From contig CAOKIU010000011.1 in NCBI GenBank assembly GCA_948468595.1, positions 1-48,667 on the forward strand: DNA of 48,667 nucleotides. The letters run 5' to 3'. The notes under the pieces were generated by a model. It saw only the letters and a list, made by a program, of their open reading frames with translations. It did no database searches and was not told the DNA's origin. Each line of letters starts with the position of its first letter. Position 1 is the stretch's first letter. Source of the DNA: an uncultured Christensenella sp. (lineage in GTDB: Bacteria > Bacillota > Clostridia > Christensenellales > UBA1750). The translations under genes and the position numbers were made by a program. This document shows, in pieces, positions 33,047 through 42,530 of the stretch.

Positions 33047-33829
33047 TTAGGGCTTGACGATGATGTCCTTGCCGAACCACTTTTCGGAGATCTTGGCCGC
33101 GGTGCCGTCGGCGCACATCTCGTCGAAAACCTTCTGCACCTTGTCCAACAGCTCCTTGTTGCCCGGCTTAAAGCCGATGCCGTATTCCTCGGCGGCAAAG
33201 GCGTCGTCCAGCACCCGGTAGGTACCCGCCTCCTTGGTCTCGTAGTAGCGGGCCACGACCTCGTCCAGCAGCACCGCGTCCACGCGGCCGATGGTCAGGT
33301 CCGTCAGCGCCGTGACGTTATCGGCATATTCGTTGACCGTCACCTGGGAGGCGATCTCGTTTTTGTTCAGCGCGTCCAGCGCGGAAGAGCCCTTTTGCAG
33401 GCCAACCGTGCTGCCCGCCAGGGAGGGAATGTCGGTAATCTGCGAATCCGCAAGGACGATGACCACCTGCTGGTTGGCCAGGTACGGGCGGCTAAAGTCC
33501 ATCTCCTTTTTGCGCTCCTCGGTGATGGTCACGCCGTTCCACAGGCAGTCGATGTTGCCGGAGCTCAGCTCCAGCGCCTTGGCGTCCCAGTCGATGGGCT
33601 TGAGCTCAACTTCCATGCCCATGCGCTTGGCAACCTCGGTGGCAAGGTCCACATCCAGGCCCACAATGTTGTTGTCATCGTCGCGGAAACCCATGGGCGG
33701 GAAGCTGTCGTCCAGACCCACGATGAAGGTCTTCTTCGCGGAGCTGGCGGGCGTGGACGCGCAAGCGGCGCACAGAACCACCATCACCGCGCAAAGCGCG
33801 AGCAGCAGCGACTTTTTGAGCATTTTCAT
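33047..33829 (-). CDS. Polar amino-acid ABC importer, substrate-binding lipoprotein
   Basis: A 260-residue cluster-3-type periplasmic-binding-fold protein. The signal peptide ends in the lipobox LCAAC (Cys about 23), so it is a membrane-anchored lipoprotein. FIVGLDDSFPPMGFRDDDNNIVGLDVDLA and CLWNGVTITEERKKEMDFSRPY are signature segments, with ligand-contacting Arg/Asp at the usual places (TITEERK, VGRVDAVLLDE-like end). It opens the operon. The dyad TTTAGTGCGCTAAA in its promoter spacer suggests a repressor. Confidence 0.94.
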   Translation of the reverse strand: MKMLKKSLLLALCAVMVVLCAACASTPASSAKKTFIVGLDDSFPPMGFRDDDNNIVGLDVDLATEVAKRMGMEVELKPIDWDAKALELSSGNIDCLWNGVTITEERKKEMDFSRPYLANQQVVIVLADSQITDIPSLAGSTVGLQKGSSALDALNKNEIASQVTVNEYADNVTALTDLTIGRVDAVLLDEVVARYYETKEAGTYRVLDDAFAAEEYGIGFKPGNKELLDKVQKVFDEMCADGTAAKISEKWFGKDIIVKP

Positions 33830-33876
33830 GGTAAAGTTCTCCTCCTAAAATGCATCTTGCCTTCAAGGCAGTTCCC

Positions 33877-33905
33877 ATTATACACTTTAGTGCGCTAAAA
33901 TGCTA
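33877..33905 (-). promoter_or_regulatory. Promoter and candidate operator of the amino-acid ABC operon
   Basis: Leftward TATAAT at 33882-33877; the -35 region (TAGCAT) is poor. The perfect dyad TTTAG-TGCG-CTAAA at 33886-33899 fills the spacer, which suggests negative control by an unidentified repressor. Confidence 0.5.
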
Positions 33906-33918
33906 GAGAAAAGGTGTG

Positions 33919-35100
33919 TTAAATGATAATTTCCTTTCGATACAATAGCAGCATCATCAGGCAGGGCAGGGCGAGCAGGAGGTTAAACAGATCGGCAAAG
34001 GCCCAAACCGCGTCAAAGGAGAAAAGGCAGCCCACAAACGCCACCAGGATAAACAGCGCGGTGTAGACGCGCGCAAGGGGCTTGGCGGGCAGCAGAAAGC
34101 GCACGCATTGCAGGCCGTAGAACCACCAGACCGGCAGCGTGGAGAGCGCAAAAAAGGTGAGCATCACGCACAGCAGCGCCGCGCCGGAATCGCCCATGGC
34201 CGCGCAGAAGGCGTTCAGCGCGGCATGCGCCGCCCCGCCGGTCAGCGGCGCGCCCGTAACCAGCGCCACCAGCGCCGTAAGCGTGCACAGCAAGGTGGAA
34301 AAGAGCACCTCGCAAACGCCCAGCGCGCCCTGGAAGCGCGGCTTGGCGCGGGACTGGCTGTGCGAAAAGGCGGCCGTGCCCATGCCCGCTTCGCTGATGA
34401 ACAGGCCGCGGGCCACGCCCAGGGTGAACAGCCCGGCATGCGGGTGCGCGGCCTCGGCAAGGACGGCCGAAAGCACGCCGGGCAGCGCGTCCCGAAAGCG
34501 CCAGAGCGTTAACAGGCACAGGGCGATATACACCCCGCCCATCACCGGCAGGCCCACCGAGGCGGCGCGGCCGATGCGCGAGATTCCCCCCGCGATGAGC
34601 AGCGCCAGCGCAAGGCTGACCGCGCAGGCGATGAGCGGGCGCGGGATGCTTGCCGCCTTAGCGAGCGTGGCGGAGAGCACCTGCACCTGGGTCAGGTTCC
34701 CCATGCCCAGCAGCGCCACCGGCAGGCAGAGCGCCGCGTACAGCCCGCCCAGCAGGGGGGACTTTTCCCTCAGCGCCACCATGGCGCCGGAGAGGTCTCC
34801 CTGCCTGTGCCGCATGGTGACCACAATCTCCGCATACTTGAGCGCGCAGCCCGTCGCCGCGCCCAGCCAAAGGTAGAGCAGCACCCCCGCCCCGCCGGCG
34901 GAGACCGCCGAGATCACCGCAATGACGCTGCCCACGCCCAGCGTGCCGCACAGCGCCGAGGAGAGCGCGGCAAACGGAGAAAGCGCGCCGCCCTGCCCGC
35001 CGCCGCGCAGCGAGAACACCGCCAGGAACGGCCGGCCTTTGAGCCGCACCGTAAAGTACAGTCCCACCATAAAGACCATCAGCGCAATGACAAACTGCAA
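33919..35100 (-). CDS. Sodium:alanine symporter (AGCS) family protein
   Basis: A 393-residue polytopic membrane protein, shorter than the usual 440-490. Family text is clear: GGGQGGALSPFAALSSALCGTLGVGSVIAV near the N-terminus, LWLGAATGCALKYAEIV, FTLGVARGLFISEAGMGTAAF in the middle and LPVWWFYGLQCVRFLL near the end. The N-terminal strand is truncated compared with relatives, as if the first membrane segments were missing. TTG 35100 is the longest start; the only SD-like G-run just upstream lies in the right arm of a long hairpin. Substrate is probably Ala, Gly or another small amino acid with Na+. Confidence 0.82.
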   Translation of the reverse strand: MQFVIALMVFMVGLYFTVRLKGRPFLAVFSLRGGGQGGALSPFAALSSALCGTLGVGSVIAVISAVSAGGAGVLLYLWLGAATGCALKYAEIVVTMRHRQGDLSGAMVALREKSPLLGGLYAALCLPVALLGMGNLTQVQVLSATLAKAASIPRPLIACAVSLALALLIAGGISRIGRAASVGLPVMGGVYIALCLLTLWRFRDALPGVLSAVLAEAAHPHAGLFTLGVARGLFISEAGMGTAAFSHSQSRAKPRFQGALGVCEVLFSTLLCTLTALVALVTGAPLTGGAAHAALNAFCAAMGDSGAALLCVMLTFFALSTLPVWWFYGLQCVRFLLPAKPLARVYTALFILVAFVGCLFSFDAVWAFADLFNLLLALPCLMMLLLYRKEIII

Positions 35101-35142
35101 AACAATCCCCCCTGCGCAAGCCTATGCGCCGGGGGGATTGTT
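35099..35142 (-). terminator. Long hairpin: aldo/keto reductase terminator overlapping the AGCS start
   Basis: Read leftward, AACAATCCCCCC pairs with GGGGGGATTGTT, extended by GCGCA/TGCGC on an inner stem; TTTT follows. It terminates transcription of the reductase gene upstream and its 3' arm includes the presumed ribosome site of the symporter gene. Confidence 0.8.
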
Positions 35143-35189
35143 AGAACGGGCGGCCCGCGCAATTTCGCCCGCGGCCGCGGGGCGGAGAA

Positions 35190-36020
35190 TTAGAAGGTGA
35201 AGGTCTCGGGGTCCGCGCCCACGCGCTCGCCGCAGTCCAGGGCGAAGATGCGCTCCATCTCCTCGGCCGTCAGCGCAAAGTCAAAGATCTCCGTGTTGGA
35301 CTGGATGCGCTCCTTGTGTACCGACTTGGGGATGCAGATGAACCCGCGCTGCAAATCCCAGCGCAGGATGACCTGCGCCACGGTCTTGCCATGGCGGTTG
35401 GCGATCTCGGTCAGGACCGGATGGGTCAGCAGCTTGCCCGCGCCCAGCGGCGACCAGGGCTCAAAGGCGATGCCCTTCTTTGCGCAGTAGTCGGCCAGCT
35501 CCGTCTGCGCAAGAAGCGGATGGCACTCCACCTGATTGACCGCCGGCACGATGCTGGCGATCTTGAGCAGGTCCTCCAGGTGATGGATATGGTAGTTACT
35601 CACGCCGATGGACCGCGCGCGCCCCTCCTTGTGGAACTTTTCCATCTTCTCCCAGGCGCGCAGGTAGCCCTTCTCCTCGCGCACCGGCCAGTGAACCAGG
35701 TAAAGATCCACATAATCGGTGCCGAGATTTTCCAGGCTCTTGGCCAGGGCGGCCTCCTCGTTGTGGGCGCGGATCTCCGCGTTCCACAGCTTGGTGGTCA
35801 GGAAGATCTGCTCGCGGGGGATGCCGCTGTCGCGGATGGCGCGGCCCACCGACGCCTCGTTGCCATAGGCCGCGGCGGTATCGATGTGGCGGTAGCCCGC
35901 CTCAAGCGCCCACTTAACGGCGTTGTAGGTCTCCTCGCCGTCCTTGGAGCGGAAAACCCCAAGGCCCAGCAAGGGCATGTCATGGCCGCTTAAAAGGCGC
36001 GCAGCGCTGGTAAGATCCAT
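35190..36020 (-). CDS. Aldo/keto reductase
   Basis: A 276-residue NADPH-dependent TIM-barrel reductase of the 2,5-diketo-D-gluconate reductase-like group. MPLLGLGVFRSKDG and GYRHIDTAAAYGNEASVG carry the catalytic Asp and Tyr; FLTTKLWNAE holds Lys; YLVHWPV has the catalytic His; the C-terminus has FICIPKSVHKERIQSN for NADPH. ATG 36020 follows AGGAGG by eight bases. It is a single gene with a terminator. The real substrate is not predictable. Confidence 0.92.
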   Translation of the reverse strand: MDLTSAARLLSGHDMPLLGLGVFRSKDGEETYNAVKWALEAGYRHIDTAAAYGNEASVGRAIRDSGIPREQIFLTTKLWNAEIRAHNEEAALAKSLENLGTDYVDLYLVHWPVREEKGYLRAWEKMEKFHKEGRARSIGVSNYHIHHLEDLLKIASIVPAVNQVECHPLLAQTELADYCAKKGIAFEPWSPLGAGKLLTHPVLTEIANRHGKTVAQVILRWDLQRGFICIPKSVHKERIQSNTEIFDFALTAEEMERIFALDCGERVGADPETFTF

Positions 36021-36365
36021 AAAAAACACCTCCTGCTATTTTATAGAACACCTATTTGATTTCGACGGGGAAAGGCGATTTCCTGCACGGCAGCAGAAAA
36101 CCCCCTTATTAGGTAGAGGTTTTTTGTGATTATATATATTTTAATAATAAAATACCCCGCGTTTTTTGGCGGGAAACAGGGGCGGAAAGCATTTTATTTT
36201 GTCCTTGCGCGCTTTACATTACATGTCTGAATTGTTTCGTGCATAAACTTTTGTAAACAGAAGATAAAGAGCGAGGGGCTCCAATTTGTGATAGGTTGCT
36301 AAATCCCCGGTAAAAAAAGGTGGCAAAATAAATAGAAAAAGTGACATTTTTTCTTAACAAAGGGA

Positions 36366-36394
36366 TTGTAAATGTAAATGGAGGATGCTATAAT
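36366..36394 (+). promoter_or_regulatory. Promoter of the sugar ABC permease operon
   Basis: TTGTAA (36366-36371), 17 bases, and TATAAT (36389-36394) with an extended-minus-10 TGC just before. The leader is about 190 bases. The rest of the gene-free stretch 36021-36588 is A/T-rich with no coding or RNA family recognised. Confidence 0.7.
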
Positions 36395-36588
36395 AAACAG
36401 CGACGAAAGGCGTGATCCGTCAAAAAACGTGCCGTGAAGTGTGCGAAAACCGTGCATATTATCGGGAGCGTTTTTTTACACCCGGACGGGCGCGCGGTCC
36501 GGAATAGGAAAATGGAGAGCGGCATTCCCGTCCGGTTTCCGTTTGCTATACGGCGTAAGGTCACCATCTAAGATAAGGAGGAGACACA

Positions 36589-37593
36589 ATGGCTGCAAAA
36601 TCCGCACTGACGCCCGGAACGGCGAAGGCACTGAAACATAGGAAGTGGGGATCCGGCGAAATCAAGCGGCATATCGCGTTTCTGACGATGCTGCTGCCCG
36701 GATGCATTTTCCTGTTCTGCTTCAGCTACCTGCCCATGCCCGCAATCATCCTAGCCTTCAAGCGCTACCAGCTGGCAAAACCCCCCAAGGACTTCTGGAT
36801 CCAGAACAAGTTCATCTACAGCTTATTTATTCAGAACGAATGGGTGGGGCTCTCCAACTTCAAGTTCATCTTCAACACCCCCGACGCTTGGACCGTCATC
36901 CGCAACACCATCGGCTACAACCTGGTGTTCATGGCGCTGGGCCTGGTGCTTTCGGTGGGACTGGCCATCGCGGTCAACGAGCTGCGCAACCGGTTCCTGG
37001 CTAAGTTCTATCACACCGTCCTCTTTATGCCTTACTTCATCTCTTGGATCATCGTGGCCTACGTGGTCTACGCTTTCGTCAGCGCCAAGGGCGTGTTCAA
37101 CCAGTGGATCACCGCCATGGGCGGCACGGCAATTCAGTTCTATTCCGAGCCGAAGTACTGGCCGTTCATCTTCGTGTTCTGCAACATTTGGAAGTATACG
37201 GGAAATAACTCCATCATTTACTTGGCGACGCTGACCGGCTTTGACCAGCAGCTCTACGAGGCCGCGGCCATCGACGGCGCCGGCAAGTGGCGTCAGATCA
37301 CCAACATCACCCTGCCCTTGCTGCTGCCCACCATCGTGCTTTTGCAGATTCTGGCCGTGGGCCGCATCTTCAACGGCGACTTCGACATGTTCTACTCGGT
37401 TCCCAACGGGTCGGGACCGCTTAAGAGTGTTTCTACCACCCTGGATGTTTACGTGTACAACACCATGAAGACGGGCGCGCAGCTGGGCCTTGCGGCCGCG
37501 GCAGGCTTCTTCCAGTCCGTCGTGGGCTTTACCCTGGTGCTCACCACGAACCTGATTGTCCGCAGGGTTTCCCCGGACATGGCTATGTTCTAA
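36589..37593 (+). CDS. lplB: Sugar ABC importer permease, LplB type
   Basis: A 334-residue membrane protein of the LplB/YteP permease family, with a polar N-terminus of 28 residues and about six membrane segments. The conserved ATPase-docking EAA loop is EAAAIDGAGKWRQITNITLP, and GCIFLFCFSYLPMPAIILAF opens the first helix. It forms a heterodimeric channel with the next gene. ATG 36589 follows AAGGAGGAG. The substrate is unknown; relatives import oligosaccharides such as those derived from plant cell walls. Confidence 0.9.
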   Translation: MAAKSALTPGTAKALKHRKWGSGEIKRHIAFLTMLLPGCIFLFCFSYLPMPAIILAFKRYQLAKPPKDFWIQNKFIYSLFIQNEWVGLSNFKFIFNTPDAWTVIRNTIGYNLVFMALGLVLSVGLAIAVNELRNRFLAKFYHTVLFMPYFISWIIVAYVVYAFVSAKGVFNQWITAMGGTAIQFYSEPKYWPFIFVFCNIWKYTGNNSIIYLATLTGFDQQLYEAAAIDGAGKWRQITNITLPLLLPTIVLLQILAVGRIFNGDFDMFYSVPNGSGPLKSVSTTLDVYVYNTMKTGAQLGLAAAAGFFQSVVGFTLVLTTNLIVRRVSPDMAMF

Positions 37594-37622
37594 GCAATTA
37601 AGGGAAAGGAGGAACATCTTTC

Positions 37623-38561
37623 ATGACGTCGAAAGCTGATATTAAAGTAAAGGTCGTCAAGAAGAACAAGGACATGAACCAGCTCTCCGCTGGGGCGAAT
37701 GTCGTTCTCAATATTATCTTCATCCTCGCGGTGATCATCGTGGTGGCGCCCATCTGGGTCATCATCATGGCTTCCATCACCTCGGAAAGCGCGCTGCTGA
37801 CCTATGGCTACGGCTTCTGGCCGCAGGAGTTCTCTCTGCGCGCGTACACGTTCCTGTTCTCCAAGGGGTCCATCATCGGCACCGCCTATAAGAACACCAT
37901 CATCGCCACCGTCGCCGGCACGATTCTGTGCGTGTGCTCCGTGGGTCTTTACGCCTATCCCATCTCCCGCAGCGACTTCCGCTGGCGCGGACTGTTCACC
38001 TTTATCTCCTTCTTCACCATGCTCTTTACGGCCGGTACCGTGCCCTTCTTCGTCACCTGCCGCCAGATTCTGGGCATTGGCAACTCCATCTTCGCGCTGT
38101 TCCTGCCCCTGTCCTTCAGCGCCTACTGGGTGATCATCATGCGCACGTTCTATAAGTCCAACGTGCCCGATTCCATCATCGAGTCCGCGCGCATCGACGG
38201 CGCGGGCGAGTGGAGAACGCTGTTGCAGATCGTTTTGCCCCTGGCCACGCCCGGCCTGGCCACGGTCGCGCTGTTTGCGGCCATCGGCATCTGGAACAAC
38301 TTCTTTAACTGCCTGCTGCTGGTGGACGAGGCCAAGTATTACAACTTGCAGTTCACTATTTATCAGACGCTGAACTCCATCCGCTTCCTCAAGGAAATGG
38401 CCTCCCAGGTCGGTTCCCTCGCCGCGCAGATCGCCGATCTGCCCTCGGAAACCTTCCGTATGGCCATGGCCATGGTCACCATGGGCCCCATCATCCTGGC
38501 CTATCCCTTCTTCCAGAAGTACTTTGTCAAGGGCTTGACCATCGGCGCGGTCAAGGGTTAA
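37623..38561 (+). CDS. lplC: Sugar ABC importer permease, LplC type
   Basis: A 312-residue partner permease (LplC/YtcP family). The first membrane segment is VVLNIIFILAVIIVVAPIW; the EAA loop is ESARIDGAGEWRTLLQIVLPLATP, and the C-terminus ends YPFFQKYFVKGLTIGAVKG, a hallmark of this permease class. It begins 29 bases after lplB and is closed by a strong terminator. There is no ATPase gene in the operon, so a shared MsmX-like ATPase elsewhere is likely. Confidence 0.92.
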   Translation: MTSKADIKVKVVKKNKDMNQLSAGANVVLNIIFILAVIIVVAPIWVIIMASITSESALLTYGYGFWPQEFSLRAYTFLFSKGSIIGTAYKNTIIATVAGTILCVCSVGLYAYPISRSDFRWRGLFTFISFFTMLFTAGTVPFFVTCRQILGIGNSIFALFLPLSFSAYWVIIMRTFYKSNVPDSIIESARIDGAGEWRTLLQIVLPLATPGLATVALFAAIGIWNNFFNCLLLVDEAKYYNLQFTIYQTLNSIRFLKEMASQVGSLAAQIADLPSETFRMAMAMVTMGPIILAYPFFQKYFVKGLTIGAVKG

Positions 38562-38575
38562 TCAAATCAACCGGC

Positions 38576-38612
38576 AGGACCGTCGTGCAAAAGGCACGGC
38601 GGTCCTTTTTTT
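38576..38612 (+). terminator. Terminator of the lplBC operon
   Basis: AGGACCGTCGTGC pairs with GCACGGCGGTCCT (one internal mismatch) around AAAAG and is followed by seven T. The downstream gene-free stretch to 38889 is A/T-rich and holds only the next promoter. Confidence 0.9.
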
Positions 38613-38787
38613 GCCGTCAAACACAAAAATTTGTTGATATTGTTATAATTGATTTAATGATGATTTTACAATCTTTTCGGTTTGTAAAAACGGGCAAATC
38701 GGGGATTTTTCCTAGATTCAGGGAAAAATTTGAAAAATGATTTCAGCACATTGCCAGAAAAAAGTTAAAATAAATGTTAATTATGCC

Positions 38788-38816
38788 TTGTTTTTGTTAA
38801 CTGACTATGATAGAAT
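38788..38816 (+). promoter_or_regulatory. Promoter of binding-protein gene 1
   Basis: TTGTTT (38788-38793), 17 bases, TAGAAT (38811-38816), about 65 bases upstream of the GGAGG site. Confidence 0.55.
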
Positions 38817-38889
38817 AGAGCACATCAAAAGTCTGGCCGTGTTGGAAGGACCCTTCCCGGCGAGGCGAAGTTGATAAGGAGGAATAGAA

Positions 38890-40485
38890 ATGACCAAGAA
38901 ACTCGTTGCGTTGCTGATGGCGTTGGTTCTTGTCGTGGCGATGACCGCTTGCGCCAAGACGCCCGCGCCCGCACCGTCTGCCGAGCCTTCCCAGGGCGCT
39001 GATGAGCCCAGCACCCAGCCTGCGGACAAGCCGACGCAGGAGCCCGCCGACGAGCCCACGGGCGAAGTGGTGACGCTGAAGTACTATGAGATCGGCAACC
39101 AGGATACCAACGTGCGCGAAGCGGTGCAGGACGCGATCAACGCCCATGTCGAGCCGCTGATCGGCGCCAACGTTGAGTTCCAGATCATCGGCTGGGGCGA
39201 CTGGGATTCCAAGGCCCTGACCGCGCTGCAGGCCGGTGAAGAGATCGACATCTTCTTTACCGCCGACTGGAAGTCCTACGTTCGTTCCATCGGCCAGGGC
39301 CTGTTCACGCCGCTCAACGACGATGACGGCGAGAACGGCAACCTGCTCGAGCTCTACGGCAAGGGCATTCTGGACTCCATCAACCCCGCGTTTATCACCG
39401 GTACTCAGTTCCAGGGCATCAACTACGGCGTGCCCACCAACAAGGAGCTGTGCGTGCCCATGGGCTGGGTCTACAACGTGGACGCGGCGGCCGAGGTCGG
39501 CATGGACCCCTCCACCATCACCAAGACCGAGGACTTTGAGCCCTACCTGGCCAAGTACAAGGAGCTGCATCCCGACCAGTACCCCTTCCTCACCGACGGC
39601 AGCCGCGGCGACGAGCTGTGGGTTCCCGGATGCGTTTCCAACCTCAACGGCAACCTGATCTCCCAGATTCAGAGCTGCGATGAGAACGGCGTCTTTGACG
39701 AGACCTGGTACTCCGTTTGGGAGCACGACTCCAACAAGGCTTACGCCGAGCTGATGTACAAGTGGATGCAGGCCGGCTACATTCCCCCGGATGCTCCCCT
39801 TACCACCTTTGCCACGGTTGACGTGTTCAACACCGGCAAGTTCCTCGTCTATCCCCAGCCCCTCAAGGGCGAGAACATCAAGGGCCAGGAGCTGGTCAAT
39901 GCCTCCGGCAACCCCGACCTGAAGGTGAACGAGATCTACGGCCAGGGCAAGTACTGCGTGACCACCCATGCGGGCGGCTCCATGCTGGCCATCCCCTCTA
40001 CGTCCGACAAGGCCGTGACGGCGATGAAGTACATCAACCTCATGCACACGGATACCGAGCTGCTGGACATCATGCTCTTCGGCGTGCCGGAGACCATGTG
40101 GAAGTTCGCCGAGGACGGCCGCGTTGAGCTGATCGACGCCGCTTGGAACGGCGCGCACGGCGGCGCCTGGACCATGGGCAACACCGCGATTCAGGACGTG
40201 ACCACCATCGAGGACCCGGAGAAGAACCAGAAGCTCCAGGATTACTCCGCGGATGCCAAGATGCATCCCACCCTCGGCTTCCGCTATGTCTGCCCCAACG
40301 AGCTGGAGTCCCAGTGGGCGGCCGTGAACAACGTGCAGGATGCGATGAACCGCACCATGCTCACCGGCGGCGTGGACCCCTCCACCGAGCTGCCCAAGTA
40401 CATCAGCGACCTGAAGGCCGCTGGTCTGGACGACATCAAGGCGGACGTTGAGAAGCAGTACGCCGAGTGGAAGGCCAGCAAGTAA
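38890..40485 (+). CDS. Sugar-binding lipoprotein 1 (LipO/DUF3502-type)
   Basis: A 531-residue extracellular solute-binding lipoprotein. The lipobox is VAMTAC (Cys at about 21), followed by a Pro/Thr/Glu-rich linker (about 23-55) and VTLKYYEIGNQDTNVREA. WGDWDSKALTALQAGEEIDI, FFTADWKSYV and NYGVPTNKELCVPMGW are shared with paralogues 2 and 3, as is GVPETMWKFAEDGRV. The C-terminal domain resembles the DUF3502 region. This is the first of three tandem copies, with its own terminator, so it feeds the LplB/LplC channel. The 60-odd-base linker is more repetitive than in copy 2. Confidence 0.9.
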   Translation: MTKKLVALLMALVLVVAMTACAKTPAPAPSAEPSQGADEPSTQPADKPTQEPADEPTGEVVTLKYYEIGNQDTNVREAVQDAINAHVEPLIGANVEFQIIGWGDWDSKALTALQAGEEIDIFFTADWKSYVRSIGQGLFTPLNDDDGENGNLLELYGKGILDSINPAFITGTQFQGINYGVPTNKELCVPMGWVYNVDAAAEVGMDPSTITKTEDFEPYLAKYKELHPDQYPFLTDGSRGDELWVPGCVSNLNGNLISQIQSCDENGVFDETWYSVWEHDSNKAYAELMYKWMQAGYIPPDAPLTTFATVDVFNTGKFLVYPQPLKGENIKGQELVNASGNPDLKVNEIYGQGKYCVTTHAGGSMLAIPSTSDKAVTAMKYINLMHTDTELLDIMLFGVPETMWKFAEDGRVELIDAAWNGAHGGAWTMGNTAIQDVTTIEDPEKNQKLQDYSADAKMHPTLGFRYVCPNELESQWAAVNNVQDAMNRTMLTGGVDPSTELPKYISDLKAAGLDDIKADVEKQYAEWKASK

Positions 40486-40512
40486 CGAGTTTAAAAAAAC
40501 GCACATTTTTTC

Positions 40513-40549
40513 GGCGGAACGGATTCGAAAGAGTCCGCTCCGCTTTTTT
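40513..40549 (+). terminator. Terminator after binding-protein gene 1
   Basis: GCGGAACGGATTC pairs (with mismatches) with GAGTCCGCTCCGC around GAAA and is followed by seven T. Confidence 0.8.
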
Positions 40550-40771
40550 TGGATGGGCAGAAAAAACCCCTGATTTCCGAGGAATTATGAATATATAAAC
40601 GAGATTGCGCTTAACGTATAATAGTGATTATTACATAACTATATTTACAGGATATTAACGATTATTTGGCGGGCAAAAAATGGAAAATGTGAATATATAG
40701 GAAATATTACAGGGAAATGTTATTCAACTGTCACAAAAAAATTGTGCGAAATGTTAAAATTGCTATTGCAT

Positions 40772-40799
40772 TTGTAAAGAAAGCGTGTTAATATATAGA
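40772..40799 (+). promoter_or_regulatory. Promoter of binding-protein gene 2
   Basis: TTGTAA (40772-40777), 16 bases, TATAGA (40794-40799). The gene-free 40550-40873 is A/T-rich with no other feature. Confidence 0.55.
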
Positions 40800-40873
40800 C
40801 CGTCGCAAGACAATGCCTTGGGGTTTTCCCCGATCTCCCCGGGCAAAACACAGTCTATAAGGAGGAATACCAA

Positions 40874-42466
40874 ATGGCAAAGAAGCTCATTGCGTTGATC
40901 ATGGCGCTGGTTCTCGTGTTTGCGATGACCGCCTGCTCGACGCCCTCGAACCCTGCGCCCTCTACCGAGCCTACGCAGCAGGGCGACACCGAGCCTTCGG
41001 ATGCGCCCACGCAGGCGCCGGAGGATAATGACAACGGCGAAGTGGTGACGCTGAAGTATTACGAGATCGGCAACCAGGACACCAACGTGCGCGAGGCTGT
41101 CCAGGATGCGATCAACGAGTACATCGAGCCGCTGATCGGCGCGAACGTCGTGTTCCAGATCATCGGCTGGGGCGACTGGGATTCCAAGGCCCTGACCGCT
41201 CTGCAGGCTGGCGAGGAGATCGACATCTTCTTCACCGCCGACTGGAAGAGCTACGTGCGCTCCGTCAGCATGAACTGCTTCACTCCCTTGAACGATGACA
41301 ACGGCGAGTACGGCAACCTGCTTGAGCTCTACGGCAAGGACATCCTGGCCACGCTCAACCCCGCGTTTGTCACCGGTACCCAGATGAACGGCGTCAACTA
41401 CGCGGTTCCCACCAACAAGGAGCTGTGCGTGCCCGTTGGCTATGTTTACAACGCGGACGCGGCGGCCGAGGTTGGCATGGACCCCTCCACCATCAAGACT
41501 CTGGAAGACTTCGAGCCCTACATGGCCAAGTACAAGGAGCTGCATCCCGATCAGTACCCCTACCTGAGCGACGGCGGCTGGGGCGACGAGCCCTGGGTTG
41601 CCAACCAGGTCAACGGCCTGACCGGTAACCTGATCGCGCAGAAGTTCGACCCCGATGAGAACGGCGTCTTCGACGAGACCTTCTACTCCGTGTGGGAGAC
41701 CGAGGAGAACAAGAAGCACGTTGAGACCATGTACAGATGGAACCAGGCTGGCTATGTCCATCCCGATTCCAGCCTGACCACCTTCGACGTTGGCAGCAGC
41801 GCCGAGTTCGCGGCCGGCAAGTTCCTTGCCTGCACCCAGCCCCTGAAGGGCGAGAACATCAAGGCCAACGAGCTGAAGATTGCCTCCGGTAACCTGGCTC
41901 TGAACCTGGGCGAGATCTACGGCCAGGGCAAGGTTTGCATCACCACCCATGCGGGCGGCTCCATGCTGGCCATCCCTGTGACCTCTCAGGATCCTGTCAA
42001 GGCCATGAAGTACATCAACCTCATGCACTCTGACAGCAACCTGCTCGACCTGATGCTCTTCGGCGTGCCGGAGACCATGTGGAAGTTCGCGGACGACGGC
42101 CGCGTTGAGATGATCGATACCTCTTGGTACGGCGCGCACGGCGGCGCTTGGACCATGGGTAACACCGCGATCCAGCACGTGACCACCGACGAGGATCCCG
42201 AGAAGAACCAGAAGCTCCAGGATTACTCTAAGGACGCGCTGATGCATCCCTCTCTGGGCTTCCGTTACATCTGCCCCGTTGAGCTGGAGTCCCAGTGGGC
42301 TTCCGTCATCAACGTGCAGGATGCCATGAACCGCGCGATGCTCACCGGCGCTGTGGATCCCTCCACTGAGCTGCCCAAGTACATCAGCGACCTCAAGGCC
42401 GCCGGTCTGGACGAGATCAAGGCTGACATTGAGAAGCAGTACAACGAGTGGAAGGCGAACAAGTAA
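40874..42466 (+). CDS. Sugar-binding lipoprotein 2 (LipO/DUF3502-type)
   Basis: A 530-residue paralogue of the genes at 38890 and 42986. The lipobox is FAMTAC (Cys about 21) and the acidic linker ends DNDNGEVVTLKYYEIG. The mature protein aligns throughout with copy 1; ligand-pocket stretches differ, e.g. NQVNGLTGNLIAQKFDPDENG against SNLNGNLISQIQSCDENG. Codon use is strongly biased, typical of a very highly expressed gene. Its own promoter and a perfect-stem terminator allow separate tuning. Confidence 0.92.
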   Translation: MAKKLIALIMALVLVFAMTACSTPSNPAPSTEPTQQGDTEPSDAPTQAPEDNDNGEVVTLKYYEIGNQDTNVREAVQDAINEYIEPLIGANVVFQIIGWGDWDSKALTALQAGEEIDIFFTADWKSYVRSVSMNCFTPLNDDNGEYGNLLELYGKDILATLNPAFVTGTQMNGVNYAVPTNKELCVPVGYVYNADAAAEVGMDPSTIKTLEDFEPYMAKYKELHPDQYPYLSDGGWGDEPWVANQVNGLTGNLIAQKFDPDENGVFDETFYSVWETEENKKHVETMYRWNQAGYVHPDSSLTTFDVGSSAEFAAGKFLACTQPLKGENIKANELKIASGNLALNLGEIYGQGKVCITTHAGGSMLAIPVTSQDPVKAMKYINLMHSDSNLLDLMLFGVPETMWKFADDGRVEMIDTSWYGAHGGAWTMGNTAIQHVTTDEDPEKNQKLQDYSKDALMHPSLGFRYICPVELESQWASVINVQDAMNRAMLTGAVDPSTELPKYISDLKAAGLDEIKADIEKQYNEWKANK

Positions 42467-42491
42467 GCAATCCCCTATCCCTTGTCTGATG

Positions 42492-42530
42492 AGGACAGCC
42501 CCAGAGAATATCTGGGGCTGTCCTATTTTA
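42492..42530 (+). terminator. Terminator after binding-protein gene 2
   Basis: AGGACAGCCCCAGA (42492-42505) pairs perfectly with TCTGGGGCTGTCCT (42511-42524) around a five-base loop, followed by ATTTTA. The rest of the gene-free 42531-42985 is A/T-rich, holding only the next promoter. Confidence 0.88.

Noticed and set aside
36021..36588. Riboswitch or attenuator in the long leader before lplB.
   Set aside because: No known family pattern or strong terminator seen; only a promoter was supported.
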